NCBI GenBank assembly: GCA_045532865.1
Contig: JAZSGT010000021.1
Coordinates: forward strand, 1 to 33,205
DNA from: RGIG4140 sp045532865
Lineage (GTDB): Bacteria; Pseudomonadota; Alphaproteobacteria; CAAHEQ01; UBA3637
Reading direction: 5' to 3'
DNA: 33,205 bases
Under the pieces are notes generated by a model. It saw only the letters and a list, made by a program, of their open reading frames with translations, ran no database searches and had not been told where the DNA came from. Numbering within the stretch: position 1 is the stretch's first letter; each line of letters opens with the position of its first letter. The translations under genes and the position numbers were made by a program. Shown in pieces: positions 7,454 to 16,272 of this stretch.

Positions 7454-8272
7454 ATGAGACAAGATTATTTAAAACAAACCACAATAGCAGGACTTTTGTT
7501 CTGTGGTTTAAGTTTTATGACTGGGTGCGCTTCTCTTACCCAAGGTGATGAAGTCATTGCACAAGAAGAACCTGTAACATATGCAGCTCCATCTGCTCCT
7601 TCAGCAGTCATTGATCCTAACGTTTGTTCGCCAGAAAATCCTGCAGCATGCATTGTTTCTTATGAAGATCCAAGCTTGACATTGGCTCAAAATTATACAC
7701 CTTATGAAGGATTAGCTGTTTCAACAAATGAGTCTTATGTTGTTGATATGGCTCCTGTTTCAATCTCTGTTCCAATGATTGAACAAGGATTGTCTGTTAA
7801 AGAGAAAATGGCTCAAAAAGAATTAGAACAACAACAAAAAGATTTAGCTTTAAAACCTGTTTCAAATGCTGACATCGTTTGCAACGGGGAAGATTGCCAA
7901 GATCAATTGTTTAAAACCGAAATTGAAAAAGAAGTTCAAACAACCATTACTGAAGAGACAACATTAAGAGCGCCAACATTGAAAGATAAACTTGCTTATG
8001 GCGAAGAAATTCACGACTGGGAAGCAAAATCAGGCGATACAATGAGATCACTTTTAAAACACTGGGGTGAAGCATCTGGATGGACAGTTGTATGGAAGCT
8101 TGATAGAGATTATCATCTCGAAGCAGGTGTTGTATTTAGAGGAAAATTCACTGAAGTTGCCGCAGCATTTATTCGCTCATTTGCTCGAGCAACGCCAGCT
8201 CCAATTGGTACATTCTATAAAGGAAACAGAGTTTTAGTTATAAGTGCACAGGAGAACGAAAATGCAGATTAA
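7454..8272 (+). CDS. TcpQ/PilL-like pilus lipoprotein
   Basis: A 272-residue outer-membrane lipoprotein with lipobox MTG|C (Cys25). After a low-complexity linker with scattered Cys residues, the C-terminal ~85 residues (from IHDWEAKSGDTMRSLLKHWG to GNRVLVISA) match the TcpQ C-terminal domain (PF10671). That domain is found in Vibrio TcpQ and in PilL of R64-type thin pili, where it works with the secretin. Its last 11 bases overlap the secretin gene, consistent with coupled production of the two partners. R64 PilL is larger, so this is a shorter relative, and no separate PilM is seen. Confidence 0.8.
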   Translation: MRQDYLKQTTIAGLLFCGLSFMTGCASLTQGDEVIAQEEPVTYAAPSAPSAVIDPNVCSPENPAACIVSYEDPSLTLAQNYTPYEGLAVSTNESYVVDMAPVSISVPMIEQGLSVKEKMAQKELEQQQKDLALKPVSNADIVCNGEDCQDQLFKTEIEKEVQTTITEETTLRAPTLKDKLAYGEEIHDWEAKSGDTMRSLLKHWGEASGWTVVWKLDRDYHLEAGVVFRGKFTEVAAAFIRSFARATPAPIGTFYKGNRVLVISAQENENAD

Positions 8273-9923
8273 ATTGATTAAATCACTTATGTTAGCAACA
8301 ATACTTGCGACAACAATATCTTTGTCTGCTTGTAATAAATACGTCGAAAAGACAGATGCAAAAATTGAAACAATTACAGAAAAAACAGAAGACTATCTGC
8401 AACAAGCAACTATTCCTGATTTACCTGAAACAACTGACACTGTTCGCACAAAAGATGATATTTGGCTTGGAAATAGCAGTGTTAAAATTTCACAAGGGGA
8501 TAATTTACCTGCTGAAATGGAAGAAGAAGACGCTCTTACCATCACAATTGCACAAGAAGCATCCTTGCCGTTTATTGCAAACGAAATTTCTGAAGCGACA
8601 GGTCTTCATGTGCGTTTAGACAGTTTAAAAGCATCAGATTCACTTCCAACCGAAACAGTCCCTGTCGATTACACAGGAACACTCAGTGGTTTACTTGATT
8701 ACGTATCAAACAGATATGGTGTTTGGTGGCGTTATAAAAACAGAACTATTAGCTTTTATACAAAAGAAACCCGTATTTTCAACATTTACGCCCTTCCTGT
8801 TGAAACAAATATATCAAATTCACTTTCTGGTGCAACAATGGGGAGTTCTGATTCAAATTCATCTAATGCATCATCTTCTTTAACATCATCTGCAAACCTT
8901 GCTTTGTGGGATAACATTGAACAAAGTTTAAAACAAATTGTCGGTGAAAATGGAGAACTTTCATTCAGTAGAGTTGCAGGCACTGTCACAGTTACGGCAA
9001 GTCCTTTTGTCATCAAGGAAGCAGCTGAATGGATTAACGATTTCAACCAAAAATTGGCAAGACAAGTTGCTATTTCTGTAAAAGTTTTACAGGTGAGTGT
9101 TACAAATCAAGACAACTATGGATTTGACTTAGGAATGGTCTTTAAAAATTCGGACATTCTTGGAACATTCTCAAGTGCATATTCTTTAGCAGGAGCAGAT
9201 GCAGCAGGCACATTGTCCATGATGCTTTTGAAACCAGATTCAAAGTGGACAAATTCAAAAGCAATTATACAAGCCTTTTCTGTTTTAGGTAAAACAGCAT
9301 TAGTCACCTCAGCAAGTGCAACAACATTGAACAATAAAGTTGCACCAATTCAAATTACCACTCAAGAAAACTATGTTAAAGAAACAAACGTCTCAACGTC
9401 TGGTAGTGGCACAGATAGAAGTGTTGATGTTGACATGGAAACAGATACATTAAATTATGGGTTCATGATGGAAGTATTACCTCGCATTTTGAACCATGGA
9501 AATCTTATTTTAATGTTCTCATTAAACTTAACAGACTTGGTTTCATTAACAAACTTTAGTTCTTCTGGCATTAGTTCTAGTTCAGAAGAAGATCAAAATA
9601 GTTCATCTTCTGAAGATACAAAAGATGAAGATGAGGAAGATGAATCATCTTCTGATGATACAGCAACAGTTGTTCAATTACCAAAAATTCAAACTCGTGG
9701 TTTTATTCAAGAAATCGCTATGCGCTCAGGCTCAACACTTGTTTTAAGTGGTTTTGAACAAGTTAACCACTCGACAGCAACAAGTGGTATTGGCAAAGCA
9801 AAAATGGGCCTTCTTGGTGGATCAGCTCTCAGCCAAAACACCAGAGACGTACTTGTTATTTTATTAACACCAGAAGTTTTGGAATCACCTCTTTCCCCTG
9901 AATCTAGAATGAGGGACTTTTAA
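8262..9923 (+). CDS. pilN: PilN-family type IVb pilus secretin lipoprotein
   Basis: A 553-residue outer-membrane channel for the pilus. The signal ends with lipobox LSA|C (Cys24). An N0/STN-like domain (about 92-175, with VDYTGTLSGLLDYVSNRYGV) is followed by a Ser-rich linker, an N-domain (about 213-265) and a C-terminal secretin domain (about 268-540) ending SQNTRDVLVILLTPEVL. The order and lipoprotein form match R64 PilN and BfpB rather than GspD or PilQ of type IVa systems. Residues 433-468 form an acidic Ser/Asp/Glu-rich insertion within the secretin domain. The ATG at 8262 follows AGGAGA; an in-frame ATG 18 bases upstream lacks that spacing. It overlaps the TcpQ-like gene. Confidence 0.92.
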   Translation: MQIKLIKSLMLATILATTISLSACNKYVEKTDAKIETITEKTEDYLQQATIPDLPETTDTVRTKDDIWLGNSSVKISQGDNLPAEMEEEDALTITIAQEASLPFIANEISEATGLHVRLDSLKASDSLPTETVPVDYTGTLSGLLDYVSNRYGVWWRYKNRTISFYTKETRIFNIYALPVETNISNSLSGATMGSSDSNSSNASSSLTSSANLALWDNIEQSLKQIVGENGELSFSRVAGTVTVTASPFVIKEAAEWINDFNQKLARQVAISVKVLQVSVTNQDNYGFDLGMVFKNSDILGTFSSAYSLAGADAAGTLSMMLLKPDSKWTNSKAIIQAFSVLGKTALVTSASATTLNNKVAPIQITTQENYVKETNVSTSGSGTDRSVDVDMETDTLNYGFMMEVLPRILNHGNLILMFSLNLTDLVSLTNFSSSGISSSSEEDQNSSSSEDTKDEDEEDESSSDDTATVVQLPKIQTRGFIQEIAMRSGSTLVLSGFEQVNHSTATSGIGKAKMGLLGGSALSQNTRDVLVILLTPEVLESPLSPESRMRDF

Positions 9924-9935
9924 GGAGTTAAAATA

Positions 9936-11294
9936 ATGGTAGAGGAATATGGCGAACAACCCATTCAATCAAATCAAGTAGATACGCCTTTAGAGTCAAC
10001 AACTCAAGGGACTGTTACCATTCGCAAAGTTAAATACGCCGTTGGTTTGATTTGGCAGCCTCTACAAGATCCTGACAATCCAACTCCCGAAATTCGCGAG
10101 GCTATGGAAACAGATGCTGATTCGGATTTATACTGTTTACGTATTACTTCAACCCCACAATATGGTCTTGCAAAAACATCCTTAGGCCATCGTTCAGGTG
10201 AATTGTCATTAGCTGCTATGATTGCATCTGCTTTGTCAGATAAAACATCTGTTTGTGCTGTTTTTAAAGTAGATGAAGGATGGTATTTCTTAGCAGTTAG
10301 AAATGATTTGATTCTTTCTGAAAATGATGTCTTATTCAAAACAGAACAGGAAGCTGAAGACGCTTTTTATTCAATGATGGCTGTTCCTGACTGGGATCTA
10401 AAAATCGTTCCTGCAGAATGGAATATTGAAGGAACCGTTTTTCGTTCCATTGACTCAATTGTTCGTGACGCACGCACAAAGGTACGTTTGGAAGAATTAG
10501 GAGCTAAAAAGCGAAACCAAGTTCTCCTATTTATCGGTATTATTCTTGTTATTGCTTTTGTTTTAATTTTTTATTCAATGCTAACAGTGTTTACACCTGT
10601 TATACAAACTGAAGAAAAGATTGAACCAATTCCTATTCCTGAAATTATCAGACCAGTCGAGCCAACACCTGAAAAACCAAAACCATGGGAAAAAATACCT
10701 GATACAAAAGTCTTTTTAAACAAATGTTGGAATAATGCTTATCAACTCAAAGCATTGAATATACCTGGCTGGAGGTTAGGCCTTATCTCTTGTTCCAATG
10801 CAGCGTTAACAACATCTTGGAGCAGAGGTGATACACGTATTTGGAAAAATCAACCTCGTATCGCGTGGATAAAAGCAGCTCTAAATGAGTATAAATTAAC
10901 AAACGTTAATTTAAAAATAAATACCGATGGAGCTTCTGCAAATGGACAAGTTGTTTTTTATGATATTCCTCTGATTGCATCTGTTCCTATTTATACGGAA
11001 CGACAACTTTGGGAAGAATTAACGGATATCAAGCAAGCAGCTAAACTCAATTTAACATTCCAACGGCATACTGTTTTAGATCCACCAAATAATCCTGATG
11101 GTTCAAAACCAGATCACCAACAAGAATATGTATTTTTTGTTTTTTCAATTACATCACCGTTCACACCTTTTGAATGGATGTCATTCTTTGAAAAATTCCC
11201 TGGATTAGAATTAACACGAATTGAATTTAATCCAGCATCAGAATCAAAAGATCAAAACAAGTGGAAGTACAATGGGAGAATCTATGCAAAATAA
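9936..11294 (+). CDS. pilO2: PilO2-family type IVb pilus inner-membrane protein
   Basis: A 452-residue bitopic protein similar to PilO of R64 thin pili (PAP_PilO/PilO2 family). The cytoplasmic N-terminal ~190 residues (with KYAVGLIWQPL and VDEGWYFLAVRNDLIL) precede one membrane helix at about 195-219. A Pro/Glu-rich linker follows (IPIPEIIRPVEPTPEKP), then a periplasmic domain of ~210 residues. This is the expected layout of the alignment subcomplex linking the cytoplasmic ATPase to the periplasmic part of the machine. It starts 12 bases after the secretin gene (AAGGAG ribosome site) and overlaps pilP by 11 bases. Confidence 0.87.
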   Translation: MVEEYGEQPIQSNQVDTPLESTTQGTVTIRKVKYAVGLIWQPLQDPDNPTPEIREAMETDADSDLYCLRITSTPQYGLAKTSLGHRSGELSLAAMIASALSDKTSVCAVFKVDEGWYFLAVRNDLILSENDVLFKTEQEAEDAFYSMMAVPDWDLKIVPAEWNIEGTVFRSIDSIVRDARTKVRLEELGAKKRNQVLLFIGIILVIAFVLIFYSMLTVFTPVIQTEEKIEPIPIPEIIRPVEPTPEKPKPWEKIPDTKVFLNKCWNNAYQLKALNIPGWRLGLISCSNAALTTSWSRGDTRIWKNQPRIAWIKAALNEYKLTNVNLKINTDGASANGQVVFYDIPLIASVPIYTERQLWEELTDIKQAAKLNLTFQRHTVLDPPNNPDGSKPDHQQEYVFFVFSITSPFTPFEWMSFFEKFPGLELTRIEFNPASESKDQNKWKYNGRIYAK

Positions 11295-12444
11295 CACATC
11301 AAAATTATTAGCCATTTTAGGTTTATCAGCAGCATTTGTCATTCAACCTGCTTTTGCACAAGATGCAAAGGATCAATCTGTTGAAAAGACAGTTGAATCC
11401 CAATCACTTGACCAAAACAAGAAAACAGCGTCAACATCAGAAGCATCAGTAGAACAAGCATCAGAAGTACAGGTCTTGGAAGAAAAAACGCCAGAAGTAC
11501 AAACACCAGAAACACAAGAAAATTCTCCATCAGAAGATGAAATTCAACGTAAAAAAAAGAAAACTGCTGTCGACAATTTGATTGGTGACAATGTAGCCAT
11601 TAATACAGACAAAATCGTTGATTTTCCTGGTCGTGCTTCATTAGGTTCTATTGAAATGGCTACTCTTCCAGGTATTAACGAAACATTAATTACAGGTCCA
11701 GCACCAATGGGAGAATCCCTTTCATCTAAAGATATGCCTAGTGAACAATTATTGGGGCGTATCACAACAGAAGTTTTTCAAGAAATGGCTGATTTAGAAA
11801 GAGGGAATGTTTTTCTTAACCTACAAAAACAAAAAGAAGAATTAAAAAACAGCTTAGAATCATTAAAAGCGAAGTATAGACAGGCAAGATTGGAAGAAAT
11901 TGCTAAACGTGAAGATGTTGTTCGCTCTCGCATTAATTGGTGGCAAGAACAAGAAAATATCCGTATTGAAATGGAAAGAAAAAAAGCTGAAACAGAAGCA
12001 ATTGAACAACAAATTGCTGAGGCTGAAGAATTACGTGAAAAACTTAGAAATGAAGCACTTGCAGAAAGAGCAAACATTGCAAAAGAACTTGCTCAAACAT
12101 CACATATTGAACCAGTTGTACAAACTGATTTAAGAAATTCCTCGCAAATAGATAGTGAAGAAGAAAGTGATAATGAACCACTCCAAAACATTCAAGAACC
12201 ATCAACTCCTGTACAAGCGGCAAGCGAGCTGTATTCACTCGTAGGAGTAAGAGGTCTAAAAGGTCGCTTAACTGCTCGTTTGGAAAATAAGGAAGACCAA
12301 TCTGTTATCAGTGTAAAAAAAGGTCAACGATTGAAAACTGGACATAAAGTCATTCGAATCGATAGAGATACCATTCAACTTTCTTATGCTGGACGAATTG
12401 AAGTGATTGTTTTGAACACAGCAAAACAAGCTTCTTTAGATTAA
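11284..12444 (+). CDS. pilP: PilP-family type IVb pilus periplasmic protein
   Basis: A 386-residue exported protein with signal peptide ending near QPAFA|QDA. It has a Glu/Thr/Pro-rich low-complexity stretch (around VQTPETQENSPSEDE), then a charged coiled coil at about 160-270 (KQKEELKNSLESLKAKYRQA and similar). A C-terminal beta-rich domain (LYSLVGVRGLKGRLTARLEN ... IQLSYAGRIEVIVL) resembles the HR/PilP-type domain of pilotin-like assembly proteins. The start at 11284 is chosen because GGGAG lies at proper spacing; ATGs at 11221 and 11272 lie within pilO2 with poorer sites. The position between pilO2 and pilQ matches R64 gene order. The coiled coil makes it longer than R64 PilP. Confidence 0.82.
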   Translation: MQNNTSKLLAILGLSAAFVIQPAFAQDAKDQSVEKTVESQSLDQNKKTASTSEASVEQASEVQVLEEKTPEVQTPETQENSPSEDEIQRKKKKTAVDNLIGDNVAINTDKIVDFPGRASLGSIEMATLPGINETLITGPAPMGESLSSKDMPSEQLLGRITTEVFQEMADLERGNVFLNLQKQKEELKNSLESLKAKYRQARLEEIAKREDVVRSRINWWQEQENIRIEMERKKAETEAIEQQIAEAEELREKLRNEALAERANIAKELAQTSHIEPVVQTDLRNSSQIDSEEESDNEPLQNIQEPSTPVQAASELYSLVGVRGLKGRLTARLENKEDQSVISVKKGQRLKTGHKVIRIDRDTIQLSYAGRIEVIVLNTAKQASLD

Positions 12445-12487
12445 TAACTACATTATCATAATAGCATTGTCAAAATAAGGGGACATA

Positions 12488-14941
12488 ATGAATTTTTGGG
12501 ATAAAAAAGGGGATAATGGGAATATGGTTGATGATGAATTTTTAGCATCACCAGATTTGTTAGACGTTTCAAATTTAGATATTCCTCTCGATGATCAAAA
12601 CGACCAATATAATGAGGAAGTTCCTATTGAAGGTGGCACAGTTCAATCATTTCCTTCTTTTTTAGATACAACTTCTAAAAAAGCGCCATCAATACCTAAA
12701 CAAACAATTGGAAATACGCCATTTATGGCTCCTCCAATCCCAGCTGCACCAATTTCAAATCAACCCATACAACAGTCTTCTTTTTCTATCTCATCAGAAG
12801 AAAATGGCTTGGCAACTTTTCCATCAGATGAGGTAGGATACGAAGATGACTTACCAGTATTACCATCAGATGAAGCAGGATACGAAGACGATTTACCAGT
12901 ATTACCATCGGATGAAGTAGAATACAAAGACGATTTACCAATATTACCATCTAATGAAACAAAATACGATGACAACTTATCAGTGTTACCATTAAATGAA
13001 AAATCAAACAAAATAACACAAAACACATTAGAAACAAATGATGAAAAATCAGATCCAAAAACATTTGAGCAAACAGAAGGGTCAAATTCTGAAACAACTA
13101 TAAATAATGTGGCTCTTGAAAAAGAAGATATCGAAGCCCCTAAAAATTCTCAACCTTCAGATAATAAAGTAAAAAAAGAAGAAGAATTCTATATTCGAAC
13201 AGCACAAGCACCTCGATCCAAAACATTTGTTAAACAAGCAGAATCTCTTTTGGAATCAGCTCAAACAACCCAAACAGAAAATAAAGAAGAAATTATAGAT
13301 GAAACACCATCTAACACTCAAAATGATGACGTTGAAAACTTACATTATTCCAATCCACTTTTTTTAAGAAAACTGTTTGCCAATGGAAATACTTGTATCA
13401 CAGCACCTGGCGCAACATTTCAATTGAAAGAAGACTTAAGATCTTTGTTAGCACTTTTTTCAAATGGACGTTATTTTGTTGCAGAAACATACAAATATGA
13501 TGGAAAAGTTTTAAGTTTTGAATATTTAGTAAAAAAACGTCATCTTCAAATTGGTAAACCAGAATATGTTCCAATGAATGTTTTGAGTACAATTTATGAA
13601 TATGCAGCTCAAAACACTTATACAGAAGAAGATGAAGAAGTTAGTGAAAAACCAGACGTTGTTGAGCAAGCTCAAGCACGTATGCAACGTGACTTTATTA
13701 CAATTGTCTCTCGTGCTGCAGCGATGCACGTATCCGATATTCACGTTGTTGTGGCTGAAAATACCATTGTTATGTTCCGTGTCAACGGCTTGATGCAAAC
13801 CGAAATGGAATATAAAAAAGAATGGGGTGAAAGTTTTGTTCGTGCTGCATTTGCTTCTGCTGATATTTCCGATGCGAACTATGCTCAAAATGAATATCAA
13901 GCTGCTCAAAAATTGGGTCGAACCCCATTGCGTGGTTCCCATGGGAAGCTTGTTTTGCCAAAAAATATTTTAGGTATTCGTTTACAATTTAACCCAATTG
14001 CTTTCGGTACAAGATATGTTGTTCTTCGTTTATTATATGCTGAAGAAAACATTGAAACATCAAGTGCATTGGAAGCTCTTGGTTTTACGAAAAAAGATAC
14101 TGAAGACTTCTACAAATTACGTGGTATGCCTACGGGTATTACAATTATTTCAGGTCCTACAGGATCTGGTAAATCAACAACATTGCAACGAAATATGATT
14201 GCTATGTTGCAAGAAAGAAACTACGAAGTCAACTTAATTACAGTGGAAGACCCTCCTGAATATCCAATTCCTGGCGCACGCCAAATGCCGGTTACAAACG
14301 CTACAATTGAAGAAGCAAAAGAACGTGAATTTACAAAAGCACTGGCTGCAGCATTACGTTCTGACCCTGACTCCATGATGATCGGTGAAGTCCGTACTCT
14401 TTCAGCTGCTGACTTGGCATTTAGAGCTGCTCTTTCTGGGCACAACGTATGGACAACCTTGCACGCCAATAATGCTCCTTCTATTCTCATCCGTTTAAAA
14501 GATATGGGGGTTGAAGAATTTAAATTAAAAGACCCTGAAATTATGAAAGGGCTCACAGCACAACGTCTTTTCAGACGCTTATGCCCACATTGCAGAATCC
14601 CTACAACAAATATGTTGAACACTCCTATTGTTCAAAGATTAAGAGAGGGTTTTGGTGATGTTGCGCTTGAAACAACTTATTTACGGGGTCCAGGTTGCCG
14701 TCAATGCGACTTTAAAGGGGTTAAAGGACGTATCGCTGTTTCTGAGATTATTCTCCCTGATGCAACGTTCCTTGATTTAATGATGAAAGGGGATACTGTT
14801 AAAGCAACAAACTACTGGATTAATGAACTCAATGGAACAACCTTACGTGAATCAGCATTGAGACACATGTTTAATGGTATTATTGATGTTGCTGAAGTTG
14901 AAAGATGGACTGGTTTCTTAAATCAAACAATTACAGGGTAA
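12488..14941 (+). CDS. pilQ: PilQ-family type IVb pilus assembly ATPase (GspE/PilB superfamily)
   Basis: An 817-residue cytoplasmic motor ATPase. Residues 1-285 are an acidic, Ser/Thr/Pro-rich extension with 14-residue repeats at 112-167. An N-terminal domain spans about 286-375 and the secretion ATPase core 395-810. The core has Walker A GPTGSGKST (556-564), Asp box EDPPEYPIPGARQ (from 588), Walker B SDPDSMMIGEVR (625-636), His box TTLHANN and a zinc tetracysteine (C699, C702, C737, C740). All catalytic elements look intact, so it should power pilus extension. The extension makes it far longer than typical R64-type PilQ. The ribosome site GGGGACAT is 43 bases after pilP. Confidence 0.93.
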   Translation: MNFWDKKGDNGNMVDDEFLASPDLLDVSNLDIPLDDQNDQYNEEVPIEGGTVQSFPSFLDTTSKKAPSIPKQTIGNTPFMAPPIPAAPISNQPIQQSSFSISSEENGLATFPSDEVGYEDDLPVLPSDEAGYEDDLPVLPSDEVEYKDDLPILPSNETKYDDNLSVLPLNEKSNKITQNTLETNDEKSDPKTFEQTEGSNSETTINNVALEKEDIEAPKNSQPSDNKVKKEEEFYIRTAQAPRSKTFVKQAESLLESAQTTQTENKEEIIDETPSNTQNDDVENLHYSNPLFLRKLFANGNTCITAPGATFQLKEDLRSLLALFSNGRYFVAETYKYDGKVLSFEYLVKKRHLQIGKPEYVPMNVLSTIYEYAAQNTYTEEDEEVSEKPDVVEQAQARMQRDFITIVSRAAAMHVSDIHVVVAENTIVMFRVNGLMQTEMEYKKEWGESFVRAAFASADISDANYAQNEYQAAQKLGRTPLRGSHGKLVLPKNILGIRLQFNPIAFGTRYVVLRLLYAEENIETSSALEALGFTKKDTEDFYKLRGMPTGITIISGPTGSGKSTTLQRNMIAMLQERNYEVNLITVEDPPEYPIPGARQMPVTNATIEEAKEREFTKALAAALRSDPDSMMIGEVRTLSAADLAFRAALSGHNVWTTLHANNAPSILIRLKDMGVEEFKLKDPEIMKGLTAQRLFRRLCPHCRIPTTNMLNTPIVQRLREGFGDVALETTYLRGPGCRQCDFKGVKGRIAVSEIILPDATFLDLMMKGDTVKATNYWINELNGTTLRESALRHMFNGIIDVAEVERWTGFLNQTITG
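12821..12988 (+). repeat. Four tandem 42-bp coding repeats in pilQ
   Basis: Four adjacent 42-base units encode PSDEVGYEDDLPVL and variants (PSDEAGYEDDLPVL, PSDEVEYKDDLPIL, PSNETKYDDNLSVL), with a fifth partial copy beginning PLNE. The first three units are very alike and the fourth has drifted, typical of tandem duplication within a disordered acidic region. Confidence 0.92.
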
Positions 14942-14956
14942 TGCAAGGAGTTCTTC

Positions 14957-16087
14957 ATGAATAAACACACGCAAAAAAAGGCTATTGTAAGACCAATCTC
15001 TGCATTTGAAATTAATTATGCAAAGTTTATGTTTTGCCATATGCCTTCAAGTAGCAACGATCGGATTGCATTATACAACAAACTTAAATCTTTGCTTAGA
15101 AACCGATTTTCGTTAATGGACGCATTAGAACGAATTTATCAAATTGCCTCTAAAGATGGGAAAAGCCCTTATGATTCAACTGCAATTGCACTTTCTTGTT
15201 GGATGAAATCTATTCGAAACGGTGACCCTTTTTCTGTTGCTTTAAGAGGATGGGCTCCAAGTACAGAATTATTAATGTTGTCTGTTGGTGATATTGCTAA
15301 CCTTGAAACTGCACTTGAAAACACTGTTAAAGTTGTTGAAGGCACAAAACGGATGAAGCAAGCTGTTATTGGGGCTGTTCTCTACCCTCTGTTCTTGATG
15401 ATGATGGTTTGTTTCTTAATTTGGGGTGTTGGCGCTTACATGGTTCCTCCAATGGTTGATGCCGTTCCAAACTTGAGATGGAAAGGTCTTTCACTTTCTT
15501 TGGTAAATTTATCATTATTTGTGCAAGAACATCCTGTTATTCTTTTTGCGACCTTACCTATTATTGTTATCCTTGTTTCATTAACATTTCCAAGATGGAA
15601 AAAAGAAACAAGAGCTTATGCTGACAAAATACCACCTTGGTCTATTTATCGTATTTTTATTGGGGTTGGTTGGCTTTTATCTTTATCAGCACTTGTTAGT
15701 GCAGGAACACCTGTTTCAAAAGCAATGAGAGCTTTAAGAACTGATGCCTCCCCTTATCTACTCTATCGAATTGACAGTGCATTAAAACACGTCAACAATG
15801 GGGATAACATTGGGGATGCTCTTTATAAAACTGAACTAGGATTTCCTGATGAAGAAGTCATTGGAGATTTAAGAATTTATTCTGAATTGGACAACTTTAC
15901 AGAAGCTCTCGAACGTTTATCTGTTGAATGGATGGAAGATTCTATTAGAGATGTAGCGTCAAAAGCCGCTGCTTTAAATGGTCTTGCTATTTTAATTATT
16001 GCAGCTGTTATTTGTTGGGTTGTTGCAGGTACCTTTGACATGCAAGAACAAATGGTCGATGGCATGGGTCTTGGAGGTGGACGTTAA
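14957..16087 (+). CDS. pilR: PilR-family type IVb pilus inner-membrane platform protein (T2SSF)
   Basis: A 376-residue polytopic protein of the GspF/PilC/PilR superfamily, the membrane platform on which the ATPase drives pilin assembly. A cytoplasmic N-terminal helical domain (with NRFSLMDALERIYQIA and RNGDPFSVALRGWAP) precedes a hydrophobic pair at about 134-220 (GAVLYPLFLMMMVCFLIWG and PVILFATLPIIVILVSLTF). A second T2SSF domain (SALVSAGTPVSKAMRALR) and a last membrane helix (LAILIIAAVICWVVAGTF) follow. It starts 15 bases after pilQ with a GCAAGGAG ribosome site and ends the operon ahead of a strong terminator. In R64 the next gene would be the pilin pilS, which is absent here. Confidence 0.93.
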   Translation: MNKHTQKKAIVRPISAFEINYAKFMFCHMPSSSNDRIALYNKLKSLLRNRFSLMDALERIYQIASKDGKSPYDSTAIALSCWMKSIRNGDPFSVALRGWAPSTELLMLSVGDIANLETALENTVKVVEGTKRMKQAVIGAVLYPLFLMMMVCFLIWGVGAYMVPPMVDAVPNLRWKGLSLSLVNLSLFVQEHPVILFATLPIIVILVSLTFPRWKKETRAYADKIPPWSIYRIFIGVGWLLSLSALVSAGTPVSKAMRALRTDASPYLLYRIDSALKHVNNGDNIGDALYKTELGFPDEEVIGDLRIYSELDNFTEALERLSVEWMEDSIRDVASKAAALNGLAILIIAAVICWVVAGTFDMQEQMVDGMGLGGGR

Positions 16088-16103
16088 CCTCTCAAAAAAA
16101 CAA

Positions 16104-16156
16104 AAAAAACACCCGATTTAAATTGAAATTTAATCAATTTTATTGGGTGTTTTTTT
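16104..16156 (+). terminator. Nested-hairpin Rho-independent terminator of the pilus operon
   Basis: AAAAAACACCC (16104-16114) pairs with GGGTGTTTTTT (16145 onward), and a second perfect stem, AAATTGA with TCAATTT, sits inside its loop. A run of seven T residues follows the outer stem. This is a convincing end of the pilus transcript. Confidence 0.85.
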
Positions 16157-16223
16157 ATGCTTTTAAATTTTTTCACACTTATTAAATACCTACTCATTAC
16201 CCCAACATAAAAGGATATTTCCC

Positions 16224-16252
16224 TTGACTTCAAACAAAAAAAAACGTAACAT
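16224..16252 (+). promoter_or_regulatory. Candidate sigma-70 promoter for dtd-murA
   Basis: TTGACT (16224-16229) and TAACAT (16247-16252) are 17 bases apart, matching five and four of six consensus positions. It lies between the pilus terminator and dtd, 20 bases before the start codon. Confidence 0.55.
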
Positions 16253-16272
16253 CAATTAACAAAGGAAAACAA

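Noticed and set aside
12821..12988. Tandem 42-bp repeats considered as a CRISPR-like or non-coding array
   Set aside because: The units are directly adjacent without spacers and stay in frame within pilQ, so they are coding tandem repeats.
12760..13026. Open frame of 88 codons on the minus strand opposite the pilQ repeats
   Set aside because: It exists only because the repeat lacks stops in that frame; no ribosome site and no recognisable protein.
13526..13942. 138-codon minus-strand frame inside pilQ
   Set aside because: It lies opposite conserved ATPase core codons and has no ribosome site or protein-like features.
6295..16087. Pilus block considered as part of a conjugative plasmid or integrative element
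   Set aside because: No relaxase, coupling protein, integrase, shufflon or direct repeats are seen, and murA, dtd, comM and rnd flank it.
6295..16087. Operon considered as a type II secretion system
   Set aside because: The secretin is a PilN/BfpB-type lipoprotein, and TcpQ, PilO2 and PilP-type proteins are present, while GspC, GspL and GspM are not.
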